NCBI RefSeq assembly: GCF_010729665.1 | Contig: NZ_AP022610.1 | Coordinates: 2,418,001 to 2,482,000 of the forward strand | Length of the DNA stretch: 64,000 nt | From: Mycolicibacterium madagascariense | GTDB taxonomy: Bacteria > Actinomycetota > Actinomycetes > Mycobacteriales > Mycobacteriaceae | Reading direction: 5' to 3' | In this document: positions 55,851-63,292 of the stretch, piece after piece | Layout of the letters: each line of letters begins with the position of its first letter | Numbering within the stretch: position 1 is the stretch's first letter | Position numbers and translations under genes: made by a program | Notes under the pieces: model-generated | Told to the model about the DNA's origin: nothing | What the model saw: the letters and a program-made list of their open reading frames with translations, nothing else | Database searches by the model: none

Positions 55851-56273
55851 TCAGGAGGCCCAGGGGCCGACGCCGCCCACGCGCTCGATGCGGATCCGGG
55901 TCAGCAGACCGGCCGGAGCGTTGGCGGGCGGGAAGTGCTCGCTGGACCCCAGCATCGCCTCGGCCAGCTCGGTGAGCAGTTCGGGCGCGCCGCCTTCGAC
56001 GATCCGGGCGGTCCCGGTGACCGACAGGTACGGCCTCTGCTGCCCGGGTGGGGCCGAGCCGAGGATGGTGACCGCGACGCGACCGTCGCGGCGGATGTTG
56101 CGCGTCTTGCGGTACTCGCTGAGATGGGCGCTGACCAGTTCGTCGCCCTCGGGCGTCGACTGCAGCGCCACCCAGACCACCGACACCTGCGGGCTGCCGT
56201 CGGAGTTGATCGTGACGAGCGTGGCGTCGGCACCGTCGCCGATGAGGCCCCGTGCGGAATCGTCGAGTTTCAC
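55851..56273 (-). CDS. PPOX-class F420/FMN-binding split-barrel protein
   Basis: A 140-aa split beta-barrel flavoprotein: ATLVTINSDGSPQVSVVWV, KTRNIRRDGRVAVTILG and PYLSVTGTARIVEGG are the PPOX/pyridoxamine-oxidase-like strands. In mycobacteria such proteins often bind coenzyme F420; whether this one does is inference. It is single-domain. The start is ATG 56273. It lies downstream of the SRPBCC gene on the same strand. Confidence 0.85.
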   Translation of the reverse strand: MKLDDSARGLIGDGADATLVTINSDGSPQVSVVWVALQSTPEGDELVSAHLSEYRKTRNIRRDGRVAVTILGSAPPGQQRPYLSVTGTARIVEGGAPELLTELAEAMLGSSEHFPPANAPAGLLTRIRIERVGGVGPWAS

Positions 56274-56301
56274 GAGAGGTGCTACGGCTTTCGCGAGGGT
56301 T

Positions 56302-56778
56302 TCATTCCCGCGGGTAGCCGCGGCGCACGGTGCGATCCAGGATGCCGAGGGTGCCGCGGAGCGCGCTCTCGGAGATGACGGGGAAGATCCCGGCGTCGCG
56401 CCACTTCTGGTCGATGTTGGACCAGTCGTAGAACGACGTCACCACGGTGTCGGCGCCGTCGGCCTCCAGCCGGTAGCCGTAGACGTGGCCGATCTGCGGC
56501 TTGATCTGACCTTCGATGGTCCATGCGATCAGCCGGTCCGGCTCGTAGTCGGTGATCGACACGGTGACGTCGTACTTGCCCATGGGGAAGTCGTTGAGCG
56601 CCTCGCGATCCATGTGCACCACGAACGAATCACCCACGGCCGTCACGGGTTTCCCGTCGGCGCTCTGCAGCATGCCGGTCGCGTCGATGGCGACGTGGCC
56701 CTGCGGGTCGCACAGGACGGAGAAGACGTCTGCCGGGGGTGCGGCGATCCGCCGCTGGACTTCGATGAGATCTGGCAT
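56302..56778 (-). CDS. SRPBCC-family (START-like) protein
   Basis: A 158-aa ligand-binding fold: starts LIEVQRRIAAPPADVFSVLCDPQGHVAIDATGML, the classical SRPBCC opening, and ends with a long helix (SESALRGTLGILDRTVRRG). Such proteins bind lipids or polyketide-like molecules; the ligand is unknown. It is followed by the PPOX gene 28 bases on, and the two may form an operon. Confidence 0.85.
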   Translation of the reverse strand: MPDLIEVQRRIAAPPADVFSVLCDPQGHVAIDATGMLQSADGKPVTAVGDSFVVHMDREALNDFPMGKYDVTVSITDYEPDRLIAWTIEGQIKPQIGHVYGYRLEADGADTVVTSFYDWSNIDQKWRDAGIFPVISESALRGTLGILDRTVRRGYPRE

Positions 56779-56842
56779 GTCCTCGATGGTGTCAGACGCG
56801 GCGACCTCGCGGGTGCAGTCGCGTCAGAGCACTGTCGATCGC

Positions 56843-57349
56843 TCAGGGCGGGGGCGTCTGGCCGGACGCGGCTGCGCGCTGATTGAGCTGAGCCATGAAT
56901 CCTTGGAGCTGCAGTCCGGCGAGGGCGGGGGCCACGCTGGGCGGCGGCGCCGCGTCGGTGGACAACTGCCACGGCTGGCAACCGTTGGTCTTGAAGGCCT
57001 TGTCCGTGGGATCGATCTGAACGGTCTGGGGCTTCTTGGACAACGCGTTGTCGATGGTCGCATCGTCAGGGTTGCTGGAACGCCGCCAGAAGCACGTGCC
57101 GTTTCCGACGGGGCCCGCCGAGGTGTAGATCCCGGGGGCGATGTCGGTGCCGACTGCATACGTTCCGTCGGCGTCGATGGTGGTCTTGGGAGCGGCGGGC
57201 GGGGGAGTCGGGGCCGCCGCGGCTGACGTGGCTGGCGCCGTTGGGGAGGCCGGGTCTGCCGGATCGGCGCTGGCGAGACCGGGCGCACTGCCCACCATGG
57301 AGACGGCGAGGGCCGACGCGGCCACCGTTCGGATCACCCACATGCCCAA
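56843..57349 (-). CDS. Secreted protein, proline/alanine-rich
   Basis: A 168-aa exported protein: signal peptide MGMWVIRTVAASALAVSMVGSAPGLASA, a Pro/Ala linker of about 25 residues, then a compact domain DGTYAVGTDIAPGIYTSAGPVGNGTCFWRR with two cysteines (GTCFW and NGCQPW) likely joined. The GTYxVGxDIxPGxYT pattern occurs in other actinobacterial exported proteins; function is unknown. The start is ATG 57349 or 57343. A 6-bp hairpin (57359-57379) precedes it. Confidence 0.8.
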   Translation of the reverse strand: MGMWVIRTVAASALAVSMVGSAPGLASADPADPASPTAPATSAAAAPTPPPAAPKTTIDADGTYAVGTDIAPGIYTSAGPVGNGTCFWRRSSNPDDATIDNALSKKPQTVQIDPTDKAFKTNGCQPWQLSTDAAPPPSVAPALAGLQLQGFMAQLNQRAAASGQTPPP

Positions 57350-57391
57350 CAGCTTAGACGGTCTTCGGAAATGAGACCGCCTCGACAGCCG

Positions 57392-57631
57392 TCAGCTTTC
57401 GTAGCTCAGCACCGTCTCGTCGCGGTGGAGCATCTCCGTGGCGACCGCCACAGCGCCGGCCTGCGCGAGCGCCACCACGAGAACCGGCCAGGCTGCGCCG
57501 GCGACGAGGGCCAGGATCCGAGGATGCGGAGCGGGGTCGACCGCGGGCCGCAGGCGTTGGGAAATGGCGACGGCCAGGATCGATGTGACCACCCAGCCGC
57601 CGAGGTAGGCGTAGAGCAAGACGACTGACAC
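57392..57631 (-). CDS. Small two-helix membrane protein
   Basis: A 79-aa protein with helix SVVLLYAYLGGWVVTSILAVAIS and a second helix ILALVAGAAWPVLVVALAQAGAVAV; Arg and Pro residues lie between. The end is HRDETVLSYES. Unknown family. GTG 57631 is chosen for the G-rich ribosome site five bases before; GTG 57673 would add 14 residues. Confidence 0.6.
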   Translation of the reverse strand: MSVVLLYAYLGGWVVTSILAVAISQRLRPAVDPAPHPRILALVAGAAWPVLVVALAQAGAVAVATEMLHRDETVLSYES

Positions 57632-57714
57632 TGGGCCCCCCGGTAAATAGTTCGCTGCGCGCAAACTTACCACGCCGTTAGTTTGACGTGCGTGTTTTAC
57701 GGGTAGGAAACGCC

Positions 57715-57750
57715 GATCGGCCCGCCACCCAAATGGGCGACGGGCCGATC
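57715..57750 (-). terminator. Terminator after the csbD-type gene
   Basis: GATCGGCCCG (57715-57724) pairs with CGGGCCGATC (57741-57750), ten perfect pairs, followed on the minus strand by a short T-rich stretch. It starts 16 bases past the stop of the CsbD gene. Confidence 0.7.
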
Positions 57751-57765
57751 ACGCGCGCACGGGTC

Positions 57766-57936
57766 TTACTTGAAGACGTCCTTGACCTTCTCGCCAGCGT
57801 CCTTGAGGTTGGCCTTGACCTGGTCAACCTTGCCTTCGTTCTCGGTCTCCTTGTCGCCGGTCGCCTTGCCAGCGGCTTCCTTGGCGTTTCCGCCGAGGTC
57901 TTCGACCTTGTTCTTCGCCTTGTCGAGAGCGCTCAT
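57766..57936 (-). CDS. CsbD-family stress protein
   Basis: A 56-aa highly charged, Lys/Glu-rich protein: SALDKAKNKVEDLGGNAKEAAGKATG is the CsbD pattern. In Bacillus CsbD is a general-stress protein; the molecular role is unknown. AGGAG lies nine bases before ATG 57936. Upstream lie a 16-bp palindrome and a weak SigF-like GGGTTT-N-GGCATAC arrangement on the minus strand (58016 to 57987). Confidence 0.9.
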   Translation of the reverse strand: MSALDKAKNKVEDLGGNAKEAAGKATGDKETENEGKVDQVKANLKDAGEKVKDVFK

Positions 57937-58016
57937 GGATTTCAACTCCTCATATATCCCAGCGCGGTCGTCCGCACTCGACAGCGGTATGCCTCTTGGG
58001 GCGGAGTTCGAAACCC

Positions 58017-58032
58017 GTGAGTGCGCACTCAC
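58017..58032. promoter_or_regulatory. Perfect 16-bp palindrome upstream of csbD-type gene
   Basis: GTGAGTGCGCACTCAC is fully self-complementary, 81 bases before the CsbD start and 18 bases after the end of the gene at 58050. It could be an operator of the TetR kind. Confidence 0.45.
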
Positions 58033-58049
58033 ATGTTCTTCGAAGAGAT

Positions 58050-58289
58050 CTAGGCGCCGGCCTTGACCGAGGGGACGGCCGAGGGAATGGCCAGAGTGCT
58101 GGCTGCGGTCTCGACGACCTCGGTGGGCGCCTGGGTGACGGTCGACCCGACGGTGGCCGCGGGAACGTTGGGTTGCTTGTACTGACCATCCAACGAGCTG
58201 TCGCCCGATCCGGACGCGCCGGCAAGGGGGGCGAGGGCGACGAGCGCAGCCGTGGCGGCCAGTCCGAACGCGAATGCGACCTTCTTCAT
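58050..58289 (-). CDS. Small secreted protein
   Basis: A 79-aa precursor: MKKVAFAFGLAATAALVALAPLAGA signal peptide, then about 50 residues with no cysteine, rich in Ala/Thr/Val/Pro (QYKQPNVPAATVGSTVTQAPTEVVETAA). It has an AGGAG ribosome site just upstream. I do not recognise a family. It is upstream of the CsbD gene on the same strand. Confidence 0.7.
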   Translation of the reverse strand: MKKVAFAFGLAATAALVALAPLAGASGSGDSSLDGQYKQPNVPAATVGSTVTQAPTEVVETAASTLAIPSAVPSVKAGA

Positions 58290-58552
58290 GAGCGTCTCCT
58301 GAAACGTATCTGGTGTGGTTCTCAGTGTCGCCGTCACGGGGTGGTAGTAGCTGGATCGCACCTGGAAGTCCGTTGACAGTTCGATGGCGCGGACCGCACT
58401 CCACCGCAGCTCAGCGGGGGCATCGCCAGCGTCTTGCCAACCTAGGACGGGGCTGTGTGCCGACGATCGTTTGAGCGGTCGCCACCAACGCCACGTCGGT
58501 GGGTCGTTGACCGCGAGTCTCCGGTCAGGACGCTGCCAGCAGCCGGGCCAGC

Positions 58553-58855
58553 TCAGACGGTTGCGTGACGGCGACGCCGCGCTACCAGCTGCCTGTCAGG
58601 CGGGCGGGCCGTGGGCCTGTCGCTCGGCGGTGCCGCGTCCCTCTTCAGTTCGGGCGCCGCGTCCGTCGGCGGAGCGGCCCGGTGAACGGGCGGGGTCGAG
58701 AAGTCGAAGTACGTCGTGTGACACGACGGGCAGGACACGCTGTAGCGCAAGCCGCCGCCCTCGTTTGCTCCGAGTTCGTACACGAGCGCGGTCCGGCACT
58801 GTTCGCAGAGCCCCGCGTCCTCATTCGACGAGTGTGAATCTGTCGATTCGGTCAT
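58553..58855 (-). CDS. Hypothetical zinc-ribbon protein
   Basis: A 100-aa protein with CEQC (about 17-20) and CPSC (about 42-45) spaced like a zinc ribbon. A disordered Pro/Arg-rich tail follows (HRAAPPTDAAPELKRDAAPP). ATG 58855 is six bases after a run of six G; ATG 58861 also possible. Unknown function. The stretch 58290-58552 between it and the secreted-protein gene shows no gene. Confidence 0.55.
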   Translation of the reverse strand: MTESTDSHSSNEDAGLCEQCRTALVYELGANEGGGLRYSVSCPSCHTTYFDFSTPPVHRAAPPTDAAPELKRDAAPPSDRPTARPPDRQLVARRRRHATV

Positions 58856-59492
58856 GTTCATCCCCCCATGCAGGCTGCGCGTGATCAGAGATTGCTGATC
58901 GAGCGAAGCCCCGAGATCCATGAAAGCACAGACTCTCAGGGATAGCCAGAAATAGACGATTGCGGTAATTATCCATATCTGGCAAACGCCACGGTTGATG
59001 GTGAAGGTGTGACGTCCGAGGTGGATGTGGTGGTCTCAGGCGGTGTGAGCCCTGCTAACGAGTTACTACCGCCACCGTGGATCGTCAGCCGTGGCAACCA
59101 TTGGTCTTCGCGGCAATGGTCTTTGCGACGGGGACTTTCGGCGATGCCGTTCGGACAGCCGGCGACCCCGTCCTCGAGCCCACCGGATCGCGCTGGCGCC
59201 GCGACCTTGCCGCAAGCCGGCGGGGGTAGTCGACGGCAAAGACAGGTTTTGACTGAGACGGCCCGCGGTATGTGTCCGACGAGCCCCGCTGCTTTGTCGA
59301 CGTGCAATCGCGAAGCAAGGCTCAGCGACGCCCCGCCGTGTGATGCGTTCAGACCAGAGCGCGCGGCGGGGCGTCGTCTCGAAGTATTGACCATCCCACC
59401 GACAAGGCGACAGAGCCGGTTTGCTACTCGACGCCTCGCTACAGGTGGGCGGTGCGGTCGATCCGGTTCGGGACCCTCGGGTAGCGCCTATC
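58856..59492. other. 637-base region without a convincing gene
   Basis: No open frame has mycobacterial-like protein features. It contains an AT-rich patch (about 58955-58985) and a perfect 12-bp inverted repeat at 59327-59375. It is unusual in such a packed genome and could hold a small RNA or a decayed gene. Confidence 0.5.
59327..59375. repeat. Perfect 12-bp inverted repeat
   Basis: GACGCCCCGCCG (59327-59338) and CGGCGGGGCGTC (59364-59375) with a 25-base loop. Confidence 0.7.
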
Positions 59493-59852
59493 ATGGCTAC
59501 CGTGATGGCAACCATGAGACGAGTCGTGGCGGGGGCGTGCTGCGCAGTCGCGGGTGCGGTCGTCGTCGCCGCACCGGTGCTGGCGGCCCCGGCCACTCCG
59601 GCGCCGACGGTCGATCAAAAGCAGGACCTGTTCATGCAGTACCTCACCGACCACGGGGTGCCGTTCACCTCGAGGGCGCAGGCCCTGAGGCTCGCACAGT
59701 CCACGTGCTCGACGCTGGGCTCGTCGTCGCCGACGCGGGTGCAGGACGCCGCATCGGCGATCCAGAACGACATCAGCATGAGGCCCGAGCAGATGCAGCT
59801 CTTCGCGGGCGCGGCGACCACCGTCTTCTGTCCCACCGTCAAGATCTCGTAG
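59493..59852 (+). CDS. DUF732-family exported protein
   Basis: A roughly 119-aa secreted protein: signal peptide (MRRVVAGACCAVAGAVVVAAPVLAAPA after a short extension), then the DUF732 core DLFMQYLTDHGVPFTSRAQALRLAQSTCSTL with a second cysteine at VFCPTV near the end, likely a disulfide. DUF732 is common in mycobacterial exported proteins, role unknown. ATG 59493, 59505 and 59514 are all in frame; none has a clear ribosome site. Confidence 0.8.
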   Translation: MATVMATMRRVVAGACCAVAGAVVVAAPVLAAPATPAPTVDQKQDLFMQYLTDHGVPFTSRAQALRLAQSTCSTLGSSSPTRVQDAASAIQNDISMRPEQMQLFAGAATTVFCPTVKIS

Positions 59853-59925
59853 ACGGAGCAGCGGGCGACCCAAATCGCCTGTCCCGCAGGGAAATTGAGT
59901 GGCTCGTCGCGCGGGTTCGGGACGG

Positions 59926-60096
59926 TCAGTCGCGGTCGTTTCGTCGCCGGGTGAGCTCGATAATCGTGTGGGGCGTGCGAAACTTCCACGCGTGGCCACA
60001 GCGGCAGACGAATTCGCCGTAGCCCAGCGGGTAGACGTGATGCCCCCGGGCGCCATGATGGTCGGCGAGGGTGTTTCCAATCGGCCTTCGCGACAT
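59926..60096 (-). CDS. 56-aa zinc-ribbon microprotein
   Basis: Starts MSRRPIGNTLADHHGARGHHVYP and holds VCRCGHAWKF, so two cysteines and four nearby histidines could bind a metal. It ends basic (LTRRRNDRD). A near-perfect ribosome site (GGGAGGAAG) lies about nine bases before ATG 60096. Unknown function; the conserved start and strong site argue that it is real. Confidence 0.6.
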   Translation of the reverse strand: MSRRPIGNTLADHHGARGHHVYPLGYGEFVCRCGHAWKFRTPHTIIELTRRRNDRD

Positions 60097-60295
60097 GCAT
60101 CGATCTTCCTCCCGCAACCCACGTAGGGGATCGACGATTGCGGTGTCGAATTCGTGACGTCTCGCTCCGGCCCGGGCGGCGGTGCGGGCGAGGGTGCGCC
60201 GGATCGCCGTTGCCGGGGAGCGCTGGGGGTCAGCTCGTGTGTGGCAGAGCCCCGCTCCTGGGCGATACGCCTTGCGCCGCCAGACAATTGGTCGT

Positions 60296-60631
60296 TTAGA
60301 TACCGCGTGGGGCGTACATGATGACGCCAACTCCGGCGAGGCAGATGAGAGCTCCGATGACGTCCCACCGGTCGGGACGATATCCGTCGAGGGCCATTCC
60401 CCAGAGCAGGGAGCCGGCGACGAAGATCCCGCCGTAGGCGGCGAGGATGCGGCCGAACTGCGCATCGGGTTGCAGGGTGGCGACGAACCCGTAGGCGCCC
60501 AGGGCGACGATGCCGGCGCCCATCCAGAGCCAGCCGCGGTGCTCGCGCACGCCCTGCCAGATGAGCCACGCTCCGCCGATCTCGGCGACGGCGGCGAGGA
60601 CGAACAGCAGGATGGATCGCGCAACCGTCAC
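60296..60631 (-). CDS. YnfA-family small membrane protein
   Basis: A 111-aa protein with four helices ([80 protein letters not shown]). [11 protein letters not shown] and the ending [10 protein letters not shown] are typical of YnfA, a relative of small multidrug exporters. Rv2639c is the likely homologue. Nearby is the minus-strand tRNA-Val. Confidence 0.92.
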   Translation of the reverse strand: MTVARSILLFVLAAVAEIGGAWLIWQGVREHRGWLWMGAGIVALGAYGFVATLQPDAQFGRILAAYGGIFVAGSLLWGMALDGYRPDRWDVIGALICLAGVGVIMYAPRGI

Positions 60632-60724
60632 TGTGCAGACCTCGCTGGGGTGTCGTTCGTGCGCGAGTACGTCGTCTCGAACGGGCGATCCGCGGCGTCA
60701 TGCGCCGTGGACCCGCCGTCGTGC

Positions 60725-60799
60725 TGGTGGTCCCGGCTGGTATCGAACCAGCGACCTTCCGCGTGTGAGGCGGACGCTCTCCCACTGAGCTACGAGACC
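60725..60799 (-). tRNA. tRNA-Val (anticodon CAC)
   Basis: On the minus strand: acceptor GGTCTCG pairs with CGGGACC (one G-U), D-arm GCTC...GAGC, anticodon loop CTCACAC, T-loop TTCGATA, and an encoded CCA. All four stems form. Confidence 0.93.
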
Positions 60800-61206
60800 G
60801 GGAGTCGTCGACCGATGATCGACGGACGACGAAGGTTATCACGCAGCCCACGCGCCACGGGAATCCCGGCCACGTGCTGCCGTCACGGCCGGGGTCGCCG
60901 TGTGCGCGGACGCGGGCGCGCGACCCCACGAACGCCTTGTCACGGAAGGGGTTTCGCGTGCCGACGCATGACGGCGACGGGGGAGCGTCCGCACCCCATC
61001 ACGCGCTCGACGGAGGCGATCCCTCCCGGCTAGTGGACGCGGGGTCGGACCGATGTCCTCGCATGGTCGGGTAGCCAGCCCCTCCGACCGCGGCGGCGAG
61101 GCCCCGTCGACGGCACCTCATCAGGGGCTTCGGGGGGATTTGTGTGGCCGCGCGTCGATGCACTATCGTCGTGCTTCGCAATGGGCGGCGTTTTCGCCCG
61201 TAGCGT
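60800..61206. other. 407-base intergenic region between tRNA genes
   Basis: No supported gene. On the plus strand TTGTGT (61140-61145) and TATCGT (61164-61169) with an 18-base gap form a good promoter for the tRNA array. On the minus side TAACCT lies about 35 bases before tRNA-Val(CAC). Confidence 0.5.
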
Positions 61207-61279
61207 GCGGATGTAGCGCAGTTGGTAGCGCATCACCTTGCCAAGGTGAGGGTCGCGGGTTCGAATCCCGTCATCCGCT
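61207..61279 (+). tRNA. tRNA-Gly (anticodon GCC)
   Basis: Acceptor GCGGATG/CATCCGC, D-arm GCGC...GCGC, anticodon loop TTGCCAA, T-loop TTCGAAT. No CCA is encoded. First of three adjacent tRNA genes. Confidence 0.96.
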
Positions 61280-61305
61280 CGATGGTGCAGAGGCATGACC
61301 CCAGC

Positions 61306-61376
61306 GGTGGAGTGGCCGAGTGGTGAGGCAACGGCCTGCAAAGCCGTGCACACGGGTTCGATTCCCGTCTCCACCT
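61306..61376 (+). tRNA. tRNA-Cys (anticodon GCA)
   Basis: Acceptor GGTGGAG/CTCCACC, anticodon loop CTGCAAA in stem ACGGC/GCCGT, T-loop TTCGATT. No CCA is encoded. Confidence 0.96.
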
Positions 61377-61391
61377 CCGAGATAGACCCCG

Positions 61392-61466
61392 GCGCGATTA
61401 GCTCAGCGGGAGAGCGCTTCCCTGACACGGAAGAGGTCACTGGTTCAATCCCAGTATCGCGCACCA
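61392..61466 (+). tRNA. tRNA-Val (anticodon GAC)
   Basis: Acceptor GCGCGAT/ATCGCGC, anticodon loop CTGACAC in stem CTTCC/GGAAG, T-loop TTCAATC, CCA encoded at 61464-61466. In M. tuberculosis the matching tRNA is the integration site of prophage phiRv2 (from memory). Confidence 0.96.
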
Positions 61467-62013
61467 AGTACTTTTGCAGGTGAGGCGGCGTTAGATGGCA
61501 CTTGTTTTACCCTGATGGGCTGACACTTGAGGCCTAAGACGCGATTTGAACGGTAGCTGCCCCGTCGAGTAAGGGTCTTCGTTGAGTTGCAGCGGGCGAG
61601 GCGTGCACCAAGCATGGCGAGCCGCCCCCTAGCGCTTGGGTCGTGGCGATAGACGGTGTCGTTGACTTTTGCTCCTCGAGTCTTCAGGTGCAGATCTGTC
61701 AGACCTTCGAGCAGCTGCAGTATGCAGTCACGCCCGACCCGGTGATGGCGGGCGAACCCGAATTTTTGCCCCCTACTCCGACGCAGGCGAATTCACGCCG
61801 TTCTACTCTCATTAGCGCCAAGTGCCCTGATGGCTTCGGCTGTGGGGGCACCGCAGATAGATTGCCGCCAGGTCGCCCGCGAAATCGCGGCGAGATTGGG
61901 ATTGGTCAGCCCATCAACGAGCTAAAAGGTCATCGGGTTGTCGCTCGCCTCGCGTCAACCGACGGTCGGGATAAGCGGAATCGCAGCAACACAAGGTGTC
62001 GGAGTGTTCTGGC
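61467..62013. other. Left part of the tRNA-Val island, non-coding
   Basis: 547 bases after tRNA-Val(GAC) with visibly lower GC than the surroundings and no intact gene. A decayed reading frame on the minus strand is described separately. Confidence 0.5.
61560..61792 (-). pseudogene. Possible remnant of a recombinase-type helix-turn-helix
   Basis: The minus-strand frame from 61792 reads QKFGFARHHRVGRDCILQLL and then LKTRGAKVND...LAMLGARLARCNST. The pattern (KFG-x-A-R, then R-G-AK, then LA-x-LGARL) recalls the two helix-turn-helix units at the C-terminus of actinobacterial serine recombinases. A stop just upstream (TGA at 61793-61795) and the lack of a catalytic domain make it a remnant at best. 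Family assignment is by eye. Confidence 0.3.
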
Positions 62014-63213
62014 CTAGTACATCTCGGCCCGTCGTGTTGCGGGGGCGCTACCTGGGTCTAGCAGGCCTGCGAGCGGGCGCGCTGCTTCGACGATGCTGGT
62101 TGCCATGCTGACGGCCGCCGCTGCCTGCGCGTCGGTGAATTCGCGTCCGGCATGAGTCGCCCGGTTGCGCGGCTCGATGAGGTCCCGTTGCAGCTGGGCC
62201 GAGAGAATGTCTGGGCTGAGTAGTCTCAGCAGTTTTTGGCGCCCCTCGAGCGCACCGTACCTGTCCGTCAACGCCTTCCGCACGCGTTCGTCAGTCCCTG
62301 CGTCGTTTAGGCTTTCGTCGATGAGGGCCGTCATTGCAAGCTCTGCGGCGGTCCCCGCGTCAATGATGGCGCGGCGGTTCTGGCCTGCGCCCAGGAGCGA
62401 GCGTGCGTCGCGGATGAGGAGCCACTCGGCCGGCGGTGCTTGCTCTCCGGCAAGGGTCGCGCACGATTGCAGCTCGTCCAATTGCAGCTGGCGCTGGAAA
62501 ACGCCCCTGTTGGGTGAGTGGAACGATCGCCATCTCACGTCCGCGCGCTGCCCGTCCTTATCACCAGTCCAGGTGAACAAAGGCCGCGTTCGGGTAAGCC
62601 CAGCTGGGTCACCGCCAAGGCCGACGAAGTCTTGCCCCGTCAGTATCCCTACCCACGACGTGAACCGTGTCCAGTAGTCGTCGAGCTCCCCGAGGAACTC
62701 GCGAGCAGCCGCTTCGAACTCTCCGCCGTTCTCCGCTGTGAGTGTCGTGGCGAAGCGGCAGCGGTAGATCACGGCGTAATCCCTTGCGGACTCGGGATAG
62801 ACGTCCTTGGCGCGTCCGTCGTCCATCACGCCGCCCCAGACGGGATTCGTCATCCCTTCTTCATCGAAGCGCTCGGTCGTATCTCGCGGAGCGTAGGTCC
62901 ACTTCGGCGGCAGCAAGTCCCATCGAGGGAACGAGGGACCGATGTCGAGCCGTTGGCGAAGGCCCGGCGGAAATGGTTCGGGTGTCGCGTCGAGTTGAGG
63001 CAACCCGATGGTGAGATCGTGGCTGGCGGTGCGCGATTCGACGGCGTGGCCCAGGCAGGCGTTAGCCACGTACAGGCCTGCTCCTCCGACGACGAAGTGA
63101 CCTTCGAACGGCCTCGCCTTGTCTGCCATCTGAGCATCATCGCAGCAGAGATGAGCGACGGGGCCAGGCAGCTCCGTTAATCCCTCAGGATCAAAAGTCA
63201 TTGAACGGGACAT
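62014..63213 (-). CDS. Orphan protein with a C-terminal HEPN-type domain
   Basis: A 399-aa soluble protein. I do not recognise the first 260 residues (β-rich; notable PSFPRWDLLPPKWTY and LDDYWTRFTSWVGILTGQDFVGLGG). From about 262 it is all helical: LLIRDARSLLGAGQNRRAIIDAGTAAELAMTALI, then EPRNRATHAGREFT with Arg349 and His354 (codons 62167-62169 and 62152-62154), i.e. R-x4-H, the HEPN RNase motif. HEPN proteins serve in toxin-antitoxin and anti-phage systems. ATG 63213 has GGAG upstream; 63201 is an alternative. No partner gene is adjacent. Its composition is less GC-rich than its neighbours, consistent with transfer. Confidence 0.7.
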   Translation of the reverse strand: MSRSMTFDPEGLTELPGPVAHLCCDDAQMADKARPFEGHFVVGGAGLYVANACLGHAVESRTASHDLTIGLPQLDATPEPFPPGLRQRLDIGPSFPRWDLLPPKWTYAPRDTTERFDEEGMTNPVWGGVMDDGRAKDVYPESARDYAVIYRCRFATTLTAENGGEFEAAAREFLGELDDYWTRFTSWVGILTGQDFVGLGGDPAGLTRTRPLFTWTGDKDGQRADVRWRSFHSPNRGVFQRQLQLDELQSCATLAGEQAPPAEWLLIRDARSLLGAGQNRRAIIDAGTAAELAMTALIDESLNDAGTDERVRKALTDRYGALEGRQKLLRLLSPDILSAQLQRDLIEPRNRATHAGREFTDAQAAAAVSMATSIVEAARPLAGLLDPGSAPATRRAEMY

Positions 63214-63292
63214 CCGGCTCCAGCTGATTTGCGCAGCGATTACGCCGCAAGGAACCCGCACACCCCACGCCCACCCCGGTCTACCCCGCCCC

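Noticed and set aside
59009..60022. 337-codon plus-strand frame across the DUF732 gene
   Set aside because: Runs out of frame through a recognised secreted-protein gene and has no domain or ribosome site.
61643..62017. 124-codon plus-strand frame after tRNA-Val
   Set aside because: No ribosome site or recognisable motif; the region looks decayed rather than coding.
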